From positions 418,031 to 446,818 of the forward strand of contig WELB01000070.1 of NCBI GenBank assembly GCA_009602725.1: DNA of 28,788 bases, written 5' to 3'. Positions 1 to 10,900 of this stretch are shown piece by piece (the first letter of the stretch is position 1; the number at the start of each line of letters is the position of its first letter). The stretch comes from Spirogloea muscicola. Lineage: Eukaryota; Streptophyta; Zygnematophyceae; Spirogloeales; Spirogloeaceae. A program made the translations under genes and the position numbers. The notes beneath the pieces were generated by a model, which saw only the letters and a program-made list of their open reading frames with translations, did no database searches and was not told the origin of the DNA.

Positions 1-114
1 TTTGCTCGGGGGCTGACGAACGCCCCGGCGAGGCGGCCGCACACCCCTGCCTGCGCCGCCGCTGCCGTTGCCGGCTTAGCCGGGCCTGCGCCCCGTCTCC
101 CCGACGCCTCCGCC
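1..114 (+). promoter_or_regulatory. 5' leader/proximal promoter of the PQ-loop gene
   Basis: Very GC-rich sequence directly upstream of the PQ-loop ATG, as in many green-algal leaders. No TATA box or specific factor site can be supported. The transcription start is not visible and may lie before the window. Confidence 0.4.
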
Positions 115-3100
115 ATGGGCCTGCCGGAGACGTGCAGCGTCGGGCCGGGCGCGCCGTGCTCGGCGCCCGTGTTCCGCTACTTCCTCGACTGCGTGTGCTC
201 GCGGCGCGATGCCGCGTCCTTCGGCCTGGGCCTGGCGTCCATCCTGTGCTGGGCCGTCGCCGAGATCCCCCAGATCGTCGCCAACTGGCAGTCGGGCAAC
301 GCCGAGGGCGTCTCCCTCGCCTTCATCCTCACATGGACCGTCGGGTGCGCCCTCCCAAACCGCCGCCTTGGCTCTGGCAGGCGCCGCAGACCGGCCAGCC
401 GCCCTTGCCCGCGGCTGCTCGACGTTCTCGCTGCATTGCGAAAGGCCGCATTTGCGCCATGCGAGCGATGCTCTTGTCCCGGCTGCCTTGTCCACCCGAA
501 GTGACCTTCGGCGGGCACCTCGGGCCCGCCGAGGCATCTCAAGCGAGCACTGCGGGCCACACATGCGGCTGCGTGGTTGTGGCGTGTCAGGGACGTGTTC
601 AACCTCGTCGGCTGCCTCATGGACCCTGTCACGGTGCGCTCATCAACCCCCTCAATTGCCTGCCTAAAATAAGGCCCTTGTCACAAAGCAGCTGGAGCTC
701 TGACCATACCAGCATCTCGGCGCTGAGTAGTGCGATGACTTGTGCTGCGGCCATGGCTGCATGCTGGGGCCAGAACCAGTATGCTGCAATTGCCAGCCTC
801 TCAAATTGCCCCTTAAACCTGACGTTGTCCGGTTGTGCCTTCCTCAATTGCAGATTCCCACGCAATTCTTCACGGCCGTGGTAATGGCCGCACAGTCTGT
901 TGCACCACCCTCTTGCCTCCGTCCCTCCTTGTTGCCCAAGCACCCAATTGCAGTCAGAGCGCCAGTCCACTTGCCTGCACAGACGCTTCGGCTCCATGTG
1001 AGGAGCTTCAACGCTTAAGCCATGCTGCCATAAGGCCGCCAAATGTTGCTAGCCTTCAACCTCTATCCCCATTTCCCTAGCTGCTGCTAGGAAGTCTCGG
1101 CTTTTCATGTCAGTATTGAGTGCTGCCGCACCTGCCGGTGCATCTCGCAGCTTTACACCGCCACCACACTCATCCTGGTCTTCCAGCACATCTGGTACAA
1201 TTGGTCGGGCCGTCATGATGACCCCAGCTCACAGCAGGTGCAGTGCCTTGACAGCCAACTGACTCAGGTTGCGTTGCCTTGCAAAGATGGACAGCTTGTT
1301 GGTTAGCAACTGCGAGCTGGCGAGCGGTGGCTGCTCACATGTATGTGAGCGAGGGAAGGCGATCTTCATGGTGTCCTCTGCTTGGATGGGTGCTGTGGTG
1401 CAGGCTGGCGAGGAGAAGGAGGTGGTGCACCGGCAGCACCGTCCGGCGGATGCGCTGGAGGGACTCTTCCCCTCCGACCCAACGCTGGCCGATGGCACCA
1501 AGATCCCGGGCGTCTCCAGCAGGCGCTCAGAGCGTGGGCGGCCGCCAATGCCCGTCCCAAACGCAGCCCCTACACGAACCAATCGCCAGTAAAGCCCCAG
1601 GAGTCCCACCCCTGACCAAGAAGCTGCTATGCATGTTCAGCCGTTGTGTCTAGTGACAGACACGCCCCACAGTTCCGCTAGTCTGCTCCTGTCTGAAGCA
1701 CATTCAGCATCTGTCTGACTGCAGCTGATCTTCAATGTTGGTATTCCCTCTTGGCAGGTCACCGAATTCGTATGGCAGCTGGCGGCGCTTGACGCTGGCC
1801 ACGTCATATGGCACCGGGACATCACCGCGGCTTCGCGCGGTAGGCCCTACACATTCATTGTAGCTTACTACACATCTATGCTCCTGTGGTAGTCAGTGTC
1901 TGTATGGTAGAACACCCGCTCCTGCACACCAGTCAATTAGAGCTAGTTGCGCCCCTTGCCAAGTTGGAGAGTGCGAGGCTGCCTATAGTCGGTTGCACAG
2001 TGGAGGAAGGCGTCAAGTGAGGTGGGATGCCCATGCAGCTGGTGCAAAATGTCATCTGAGTGATTGTGGAAGGGCATCTGTGAGGTGCAGGTGCTCATCG
2101 GCGCAGTCCTCACAGGAGGTTTGGGAATGAGGCTGCCGTGGCTGGCGGGCAACTACCTCCCAGATGGCAGGAGCGACGGGGCAGTTTTTGTGGATGGTGG
2201 GAGGAAGCTTCTGCAGGTTGGCGGAGCATCTTGTGGACTGTCCGTGTGTCCAACAAATGCCATAAATAATAAAACCAAGGCTTTATGTCCTGATAGTGAA
2301 GCCTGAGCCAAAGACCTCTGGGGTGTAATACTTCTATGTTCTACAACCAAAGCTCTCCACCACTTTTAAGCCCGTTCATCTGGCAAGCAATGGTGCTGGC
2401 ATACAGGCTGGAAGCATAAATTGACTTGGCCTTTGTGACAATGCGGCAGGCCAGAAAGTTCTCGTTTCTGGGTAGTCGAGGCGCACTGCGTGTGGCAGCA
2501 GAGGAGGGCGACATGCGGTTGGTGGTGGGCCAGATTCTTGGCTGGTCCATGACCTGTATTTACCTAACAGGCCGCCTGCCCCAGGTGACCTATTTGCGGC
2601 CCTGCCGTCCCTGCTCCCAGGCCTTTGTTCCACTACCCAGTCCTTCTCTTATGTCACAGCTTGTATGCAAGTAAGATAAAGCTCTGGCACTCTAGCTTAG
2701 GTACCAGGGGTACCCTTCAAGGGCGACCTTGTCAATAGCTGTCGATGAGAATTGTTGACAACTATGCATTAGTGCTCTACTAGCACCTTCGTGGATGTTG
2801 AGCAGGCCTCCACGTAATGCCTCTCACACTGAGTATGCTGCCATTTGTTCAGATTATCCTGAATGTGACACGAGGTAGTGTGGAGGGGCTCTCCTTCTCC
2901 ATGTTTGCCTTTGCCATAGGCGGCAATGCAACGTATCTGGCAAGCATCCTTGTCAGAAGCCTTCAGTGGGGCCGCATCAAGCCCAATCTGCCGTGGCTGG
3001 TGGACTCCGCCTGTTGCTTGGCCATGGACTTTTCCGTATCCTGGGACTCAGTCATTCTGCTCCTTAGTGCCACCAAGAGTCCACTGAATCAAAGTGCATG

Positions 3101-3447
3101 GTTGACTGCAGCGCTTGCTTTTGGTCTGTTGCTCGTATTTTCGTCTTGCCTGTGTCCTTGCCTGTCTGCTGATATTATACGTCAGATGTATCACTGGCCT
3201 GTAGTTCGGTAGCTTATGCATCAGTAGAGATTTTGACTCACAGTTGAAGGCCTGATGAGCAAAGTTGTACTGCAGCAACTTGCATAAGACTCACACAAAT
3301 AGCGGAGGTCAGTGTCCTCTTTGCGTGCCTTCTTTGACTGTTGGACATCAGATCCTGGGACAGTTCATCTACTCGAACTTCAGGAGCAAGAGGACAGATA
3401 GTTACTCTGCACTCAGGTGTGCTCGTGGCACCAGCTTAGATGACTAA
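115..3447 (+). CDS. PQ-loop repeat membrane transporter, 9 exons, 355 aa
   Basis: Exons by splice sites and phase: 115-344, 591-633, 854-880 (27-nt microexon), 1151-1237, 1404-1588, 1758-1839, 2450-2584, 2853-3035, 3352-3447 (stop TAA). They total 1068 nt, an exact multiple of three, and every intron is GT-AG. The product has two PQ-loop motifs, EIPQIVANW (P52-Q53) and GRLPQIILN (P262-Q263), and about seven hydrophobic segments. A polar Ser/Arg-rich loop encoded by exons 5 and 6 separates the two triple-helix halves. Motifs such as TWTVGDVFNLVGCLMDP, IPTQFFTAVLYT and LPWLVDSACCLAMDFS match the eukaryotic YPQ/PQLC2/RTC2 group, whose characterised members export cationic amino acids from vacuoles or lysosomes. 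That substrate is inferred from family only. The ATG is in a good context (CCGCCATGG) after a GC-rich leader. The starts of exons 6 and 7 and the last 11 residues are the least certain parts; an extra exon in the 610-nt sixth intron is possible. Confidence 0.9.
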
Positions 3448-4042
3448 GGGAGTGCTTACAATTTGCTGCATGCATTGATTGGTCTGTGCTGTTACTGATA
3501 CCTGATCTGCACTTGGTGCAAAATGCTGCCTTTTGCTGACTGATTGTGTGGGGTGTGCACTTGTGGTAGCCCAACAACGTGATGCTGGAAGAAGTGCCCA
3601 CAATGATATGTTGGCGCTGGTCGCCATGAGTAGGTAGGCTGCACCGCTTTGTGCGCCCTCTGCAATTTTGTCCCCGATAAGTCTCTAGGAGCTTAAGGTA
3701 CACCAGGGTTTAAGTGCGGGGTTTGCAAACAAAGTCTTTGCCAGGCTGTCGCTGCTGACACTGAGTTGTCTAGGCGTGGTTTCAGGTGCAATAGCCACCT
3801 TGAAAGTGTAGGGTATGTCCTCTTGGCATGTTACCTGGTATAGTTTTGCTTGACTACTGCAAAGGAGGCCTTCATAAGGATCCGAAGTATTCCATCTGTC
3901 AGCTGAAATGAGATAGTACTCTAAGGATACTGCCGGGTCAAAGATGTACCTTACTGTTTTAAGTGTCATTGTCATTGTCATTGTCTCAAATGTGTTTACT
4001 CTGATTGATTCGCTTTGTCATGGTTTTGAGCTATGTGAATAA

Positions 4043-4047
4043 TGTAA
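4043..4047 (+). terminator. Candidate TGTAA poly(A) signal for the PQ-loop gene
   Basis: TGTAA is the usual polyadenylation signal in chlorophytes. It is the first clear copy on this strand after the PQ-loop stop. Assignment is by position only. Confidence 0.4.
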
Positions 4048-4599
4048 TACTGATAATACGGCAACATTCTCTCCATATTACAGTGGTCAAACTCTGGTCA
4101 TACTGGTTGTACCTTGCATTGTTCCGACTCTGGTGTCTCGTTATATCCAACTGCTTGTTTATACCAAGATGAAAGTGGCATGTCAGTTGGTCAGAGGGAT
4201 TCGACTGCTAAGAATGGTTAATTGTAGCCATTTGGCCTGAGTATCCAAGACAACTATTCCTGCTCGATAACATTAGATTGTACAGATGGTCACCGTACCA
4301 TCACCAGGACATCATGCAGTGTGAGATGCCGGCCACTCCTTACTGTTGGATATGTGCCACTTAATCTTGTATGAGCTGTCAATTGCTCAGAAGATACATA
4401 CTTTGAAAAGTCATTGCCATTGAAGTAATTACGAAGTTAGCTCTTCATCAATTCAGTCTTCAGCAGGTTTACCATCTCCAGGAGGAGGGCTTTACATCCT
4501 ATTTGCCGAAGGTTGCTGATGTGACTTCACTAAGAGCTCTGTATTGTAGCACACAATGAGTGCGGCCCAGCTAACACAACAGTGTGCGCACAGCGGAGC

Positions 4600-4604
4600 T
4601 TACA
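4600..4604 (-). terminator. Candidate TGTAA poly(A) signal for the pyrophosphatase-like gene
   Basis: TTACA on the + strand reads TGTAA on the - strand, downstream of the stop at 5431-5433. Another candidate lies near 4493. No transcript evidence is available. Confidence 0.35.
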
Positions 4605-5430
4605 TAGTATGCAGAGTAAAGAAGCTGCTGAAGCTACCAGTAGAAGCACAGCTTATATCAACGTTCAAAGAGAGGGCGACCCACCGAACTCCTCGAGAAC
4701 TGTTGGCGGAAATTACCTTCCACAACTTGCTCGACAGCGCTTGGACCCCTGGCAGCAACCTCCTTCTGGCCCAAAATGCCCTTCTGGTAAGTCAGTGTGG
4801 GCGAGAAGGGGTTTTGCAGCACGGATCCTGGTGAGAGCTGGTCTTCGCTCCCGACCTTGTAGACATCATTGCTGTGCTCTTTGTAGATCTGATCCAGTCA
4901 CACAGGACGAACTCGTCAGGCTGCTGCTGTGCGACAATGTCAGGCAATCGCTCATAGCAGTTAGTATGAAACAGATTGGCTTGCTTCTGAGGAACACTTG
5001 TGTGAGCTGCTCACCAAAACGGGTGTAGGTTTTGAGATGATCATGGGCAGGGGCAGCTCAGGCTGGCCATTATGCGCAGCGTGCTTCGTGCGCAAGCCCA
5101 GCCTGTGCCGGGCAGCGCCTGTCGGGGTGTCTAGCTTGTCGCTTGCGGTGATCCGGGACAGCAGCTCGTCGCCCTTCATTACCGGCCACTCTTGCCTGGA
5201 TAGTACAATGAGAGGGGGGGGGCGGGNCATGCTGACCAAATACCCTTATATTTCAGTAGGACATGCGATAGAAAGCTTTCTTAATAGCACCAAGATGCTC
5301 TGAGCTTGACCTCAAGCTCGCCATTTGTAGCAAAACCTGCTTCAAAGCGGTGCACCTGAGTACTTCTGGCAAAAGAGAGGGCCGAATCAGACAAGTAATG
5401 CATGGCGGCACTGTTCGACAGCTAGCTCCT

Positions 5431-7295
5431 CTACTTCTTCTTCTTGGCTGCCTCACCAGCTCCCTTAGCCTGAAGGGACACAGGAGACAGCAGTACAAGT
5501 AAGTGTTACACGAACAGACACCGGGCAGGGGGAGATGGGGAGGGAGGGAGGGAGGGAGGGAGGGCGAGAGAGAGAGAGAGGGAGAGAGGGAGGGAGGGAG
5601 GGAGAGAGGGAGAGAGGGAGGGAGAGAGGGATAGAGAGGGGGGGAGGGGCGCGGTGCGTGTAAGATGATATGATACCAAAATCAAGCCAATACCATGTCC
5701 AAGTATGATGAGCCACAAGAGCAGGCCCCCATGCTGAGTACCACTGTATAGGCCAGGAACTGGAATGCCCAAGCAAATCTATGCATAGATAATAGATTGC
5801 TGCATTTATGCACACAACTTCCTCAGCTCTGCAACACTAGTACATTGCCTGCCAGTATAGAAGGTCATTGAACAAGCTAGATAGTAAAGCTGGCAAGTGG
5901 TGTCAGTCTCTCAGACAACATTGGGTGGCTCGCTGCCCACTTGTAGGAAGAGAGCGGGATGTGTTTGAGGCGCGGGAGCCAGGAGAGGAGGTGGGGGCTC
6001 CCAGCCATCAGCTCTAGCCACGAGCTGTGTGTCTGTCTCTCACAGTCCAGAGAAGATCAAGCAGATGTGGCTGGTCAGAAGTCTCGACAGACCTACCCGC
6101 AGGTGACGACATAGGTAAACCTGGTGGAAACATGTCTCAGCTAGCCTGTTCACTGTGTGCAGGCTGCAAGATCATCCTGCCAATACAAAAGCAGCTAACT
6201 CCTCTGCTGCCACTGGGGCGCAAGGAAGAAGATGCTCACCTGTTGAATGACGTCCTGGGCATAACATTGGTCCCCTGCACGCTCGTTCAGGCCGAACAGA
6301 TTCTCCTGGTCGTGCACATCCAGGCAGTTCCCAGTCCTCAACCACTCCCGGATCTCATCAACGGTTCCCGGCATGATCCTGCAAAGCCAAAGTCAGCTTG
6401 TCAGACAAGTGCACCACTCCTCATTTCACATACATATGCAGATACACATTCCAACATTGGGTATCAGAAAGTAGAGGATTCCTCAGTGTCAAGCTACATA
6501 AGAGATTGTAAAGCTTCCATACTTTGTCACTGTTCTGACAGGCTTACGAGTCTCACAATGTCAGAACAGTATCTCAGATTGGTCCTTGAAGCTGACCTCT
6601 CGAGGTCCCTAATGTCGTGACAAATGTCGGCCATGAGGTCTTGGAGTGCAATTGTAACGACCTTCCACTGCAACTTGCCATCTTCAATCACTGCAAAGAG
6701 GCCCAGGGGCTTCACGCTGTAGATTTCTCCTACACATGCCGCCCTTGTTCCGATCTCCACAGCTTCCACGGGCTTGCCTCCGTACTGCGCACAGCATGAG
6801 CACTCTGATTGGCTAAGCAGGATCCAACCTGCCTCCTTCTGGGTGGCCTCTATGGCTGGTTCATAGCAAGTGGACTTTCATATGGCACTTAGCTATCGAG
6901 CATGAAGTGCTACCCACTGGTTGCAGACATCATGGTTCCGGTATGAAAATGGTGAGTGGTGCACTTCTTGGAGGCATTCCCCACCGAAGCGATGCTCATC
7001 TAGCATGATGTGTTACTATGCAATGTCAAATACAGTGCACGGAGTAAAGCTGGTGGCATGCAGGGTATGAGACATAGGGCAGTGATGATGCTCTTGCTTC
7101 CCATTGTGAAAAGGTCTGTAAAAGCTCTTCCGGCCTGGCTTCTCACCTGAAAGCCTCCATAGCTGTCATTCCGTAGAGATGGATCTCCATATGTTTGAGG
7201 TAGGGAGCCGTAATTCCACTGCACATTCTCAGCAAAGTGAGCAGGCTTGCCCGCCCTGGCAGCAATCCGGAAGGGTGTGTGCTGCTCGTCCACAG
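5431..7295 (-). CDS. Family I soluble inorganic pyrophosphatase-like protein, N-terminus unresolved, altered active site
   Basis: Readable exons (- strand): 7295-7147, 6784-6597, 6378-6240 and terminal 5469-5431, with matching phases and GT-AG borders. Family landmarks appear in order: VQWNYGSLPQTYGDP, KPVEAVEIGTRA, YSVKPLGLFAVIEDGKLQWK, HDIRDLERIMPGTVDEIREW, LFGLNERA, then a lysine tail AKGAGEAAKKKK and stop TAG. Active family members hydrolyse PPi to phosphate using Asp-bound Mg2+. Here the strongly conserved G-D-N-D-P-x-D block is replaced by Y-G-G-K-P-V-E, so Asp positions equivalent to yeast D115, D117 and D120 are Gly, Lys and Glu. The later pair corresponding to D147 and D152 is kept. 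No exon encoding the usual first ~60-80 residues was found in the 692 bp before the helicase stop. A short exon between 6240 and 5469 may be missed, since family members usually have more residues there. Either a divergent or inactive paralogue or a decaying gene; open frames and intact splice sites argue against old decay. Confidence 0.8.
5526..5650 (+). repeat. (GGGA)n/(GAGA)n purine tract in the last intron of the pyrophosphatase-like gene
   Basis: About 125 bp almost entirely purine on the + strand, made of irregular GGGA and GAGA units. In the sense transcript it is a pyrimidine tract beginning about 55 nt upstream of the acceptor at 5470. It is a simple-sequence repeat with no coding signal. 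Confidence 0.9.
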
Positions 7296-7987
7296 CTACA
7301 AAATTTTTCAACGCTGGCGCTGGTCGTCAGCCCAGTATTTTCTGCATTGCAGGCTAGAGGTCACCAAGGGCCGTAGCCAAGCACTGCTCTGAATGACGCC
7401 CGCCTACGCACACTAGCATGACACTAAGAGATGGGCTGACTCTGGCAGCGAGGTATATTGTGCTCCAAATAGGCTCCATCCACGTAAACTCAAGGGCATG
7501 GCAAAGAAACACAGCTATTAGTGGAACAAGAAGACTGTCTGTGAGATGTCATGGTTAGAATCTGGACACTGCAGGACTGCCAAGCCTGTCAGCAGACCAG
7601 CTGCTTACTAGATATGCCAACATGCGGTTAGCAAGCCGTGTACACTGAAGTGGTGCATTTTGCTCGTCTTGCTGTTCCTGACTTTGCCCGTAGAGCAGAC
7701 AGACAAGCGCAAGCCCTGACGCGAACACAGTCCCTTCCAATCCCCTGATCAGTGATGCTGTTGCCTACTTATTGCTTCCTTCGCTCATACAGTGCATACC
7801 ATATAGTTTGCTTGGTTGGCCTGCCAGCTGCCAGCAGATGTAACGCAGTGGCGCCCCTTGCTTTGCATTCTACAGCCTCCCTCCTTTCTCTCACCGACCT
7901 GCTCCACAAGGACGTCCTGCCCTGCTAGTACCACTGAGGAGCCAGGCCTGATTTTGGTGCTCACTAGATGTTAAATGCACATGCTGT
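7296..7987. other. Gap between helicase stop and first readable pyrophosphatase exon
   Basis: This should contain the helicase 3' UTR and the 5' part of the pyrophosphatase-like gene, both on the - strand. I translated the - strand in three frames and found no HDxPL, VxEIP or similar N-terminal pyrophosphatase motif, and no TGTAA on the - strand. Small open pieces occur, for example - strand 7740-7555, but none matches a family. Confidence 0.5.
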
Positions 7988-10900
7988 TCATTGTTGCGTG
8001 GGCTGCAAGCTCGCGTCCTCGACAGATATGTAGCCCTCATACGACATAATGATGGCGACAATGTACATTATTGCGGCGTACACGTCTGGCAGGGGTTGGC
8101 TGGGGTGCTTCACCTGCACAGGTGGACACATATACAGGAGTGGCACATAAGTTCCTGGCACAAGCCTCTACATTGTGCACATGAAGGTGGCCACAGATGC
8201 AACATCCAAAGCTTGACTTCAGCCTGTCTTCACATTGCAGTGACTGCTTGCAACCACCCAGCTTTGACCAAGGATACTGGTGAACATCAGACTAGTCCGG
8301 GCAGAATGCCACAACAGCTTCAGCACCAGGTCACAGCAAGACTTGCCCACCTTCTGAGCAAAAGTGGCAGCAAGGCGTTGCCGGAGGAGATGGATCTGAG
8401 CCGCTTCCATGGCAGAGCACTGGTAACGCAGCCACCGGTCAACCACAAGAGCAACCTGGTTGTCAGGGTCGCGCATCAACTGTTCTTGCTGCTGTTGCTC
8501 CCTTTCTGCCAGAGCCACGGGGTTGACCTTTACCGGCGCCTCCTGTGATGAGGCACAAACAGCTGAGCTGAGATGAGGATTAGGCCAGCAGATAGGCTCA
8601 CTCCTGCTGAGACCTGCTCAACCCTGCTCAACCCTACATTGTGTTCACAATGTTGAATGCAGTAACCCTTTTCCCCTATCAACCAGCACATTCCCACCTT
8701 CCAGAAGGACTCAGAGAAACATCACATGGACAATAGCACTGTGATTGTAGGTCACCCAAAGATTACATGTAAGTGGAAGAATGCTCTCCATAGTCCAACC
8801 ACCAATGAATTGTGCAACAAAGGGTTTTGAGGAGAGCAAGGAAGCATTAGCAATGTGATGCATGCCATCTACCTCATCGCCACTCTCGCCATCAGCATCC
8901 TGCTCTTCTTCTACAACTGAGTCAAGTGGCTGCAATGGTGCCACAACCACCTCTGCCGCAATGAGCAGCAGGGTGTGGGGCCGTATAAGAGTGCTCGATC
9001 GGATGGAGCACATAGATTCCCCTCTGGTCACCTCATCGAAGATGAGCAATGGTCTGGCTGAAGCTTCCTTGGATGACAGTGCATCCCTGCAGGCGCGCGG
9101 TAGCGGTCATGCATAGGGTTAAGTGATACGGAAGCGAGAATCTTCCACCTGCAATACTGCTTGACTACACAAGAGGTGCACAAGACTTCACTGGCAACCA
9201 GTCCCGCATTCCATGGAGGTGTGGCCTGCGGCACAGATTGGTTGCCTTGGCCCCTGTCTGACGCTGCCAGCATGTGACCACCAGACCAGAGGTGAAGAGG
9301 ACAGCGGCTCACCCCTGGCTGACAGTCCTGAAATTGGCAGAGTGGGGATGTATCCGCACTTTCTCCCCGGTTGCGGTGACCACGAGCCCCTTAGGTCCGC
9401 TACCAGAGAGCGGCGGCAGGACGCTTGCGACCATGGGGTATGCCCCCGCAGCCAGCACAGCACGGATAATGCCATTGTTCTGAGCATTGGCGCTGCAGGG
9501 ATGGGCGCCCGGTGGCACAAGGCCCATCTGGACGAGCTCCCGTATCAGCTGTTGCCGCATGCCGGCTAGCATGTGCATGATACCGCCACTGACAAAGTTG
9601 GCCGAGTAGAAGGCTGAATCGCTCCGTGCAGCTTTCATTTTCTGCCAGCCGTCGAAGGCCCCTATCACCGCCAGGTGGTCACTGCCACCTCCGTACACGG
9701 CTGCAAATGCATGCCTCGCTGCCAGCGCTCTCCTTTTCTGCAACGTGCGGAGGCATGGACTCTGCATCTTAGTCCAAGGGTTGGACTTCAGAGCTCCAAG
9801 CAAGAACTAAGAAGTTGCTCCTGTCTCAAGAGGTGGCCAGTCAAATGCGACTCTGACACAGTCAGGCAGTAAGGGGCCAGCTGTATTCTGTAAAAAGCTA
9901 CAGTATACAGCTAGGACACAGATACACATGAACAGTGTTGGTCCATCTACTTGCTTGCCTGGTCAGGGGTGATGGGCATGACAAAAGGATCCCGATAGGC
10001 AGCAGCACATGCCACAGTAAGAGCCGGTTCAAGGCACTCCAGCAAGATGGCGTGTAGCAGCATTTTGCTGCAAAGCACGCAGGAAACTCCATTAGTATAC
10101 TGACAAATTGCTGCTTAAGAGCGCTCTCGCCACTGTCACTTCAATGAGTATGGACAAAATCTCTCTCTAGCGCCCTTGCAAATGTGGAGCATTTGCAAAG
10201 CTGGTACACTACTAAACTTATAGGCCTTCTTTGATAGTAGAGGAAAGCATATGTCCTCATATCGTCAAAGCAATGCTATAACATCAGAACATGTGGCCAG
10301 CGTTGCCAGAGCTCATACATACCCAATAACAGGAGGAAGAGGGAGTGACCCCAGCTGTCGGCCCAGATCTGTCAGCCTTTCTTCTTTCCCCAAGGCTCCA
10401 ATGTCTTGAAGCAGCAGCACTGCATTCTGAACAGAGATGTCAAGAGGCGGCTCCACTGCCTTTGCAAGGAACTCCCTGAGTCTGATGGAAGGATCCATCA
10501 ACTTGACCTGCAGGAACAATAAAAGTGCACTGTTTGGATTTCCATGACATGCTTTGCTTACTACCACTTTTGATGACTTTCTTGTGAGAGTTTGAGCCTG
10601 CAAGTGCTACTTCAGAGGACCAAAGAGGTCAGGGGCTCAACATATTGCTACAAGCACTACCATGGTTGGGTATTGCACAGGAAGTGGACAGACTCTGCAG
10701 ACAGGAGGCTTTGTGTATATAGCAACTGGGACTACGCAGATGGTAGAATGCTTGACACTGCACCTGAAGACAGAGCTCCTCCAAGGGTGTGCGCTTGATT
10801 TCTGGCAGCTGATAATCTGGAAGGGACTCCACGCGAACCTTGGAGATAAGGTGGAAGCATACTCCTGGCCGGGTCCTACCTGCTCTTCCTTCCCTCTGCT

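Larger units (their letters stand above)
3448..5430. other. Convergent 3' flanks (3' UTRs) of the PQ-loop and pyrophosphatase-like genes
   Basis: No conserved coding sequence was recognised on either strand. The stretch lies between the stop codons of two converging genes, so it should hold both 3' UTRs. Candidate green-algal TGTAA signals sit at 4043-4047 (+, about 600 nt after the PQ-loop stop) and 4600-4604 (-, about 830 nt after the pyrophosphatase stop). A tgtcat triplet repeat lies at about 3965-3985. Open frames around 4556-5028 show no family motif and overlap the presumed antisense 3' UTR. One undetermined base (n) is at 5227 next to a G run. Confidence 0.6.

Noticed and set aside
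4556-5028. Overlapping + strand open frames with a good donor at about 4789
   Set aside because: No recognisable family, two competing frames, and the position is the presumed 3' UTR of the antisense pyrophosphatase-like gene.
7991-8548. 185-codon + strand open frame
   Set aside because: It lies antisense to the last helicase exons, whose - strand product matches the OB-fold region. The + frame has no family motif.
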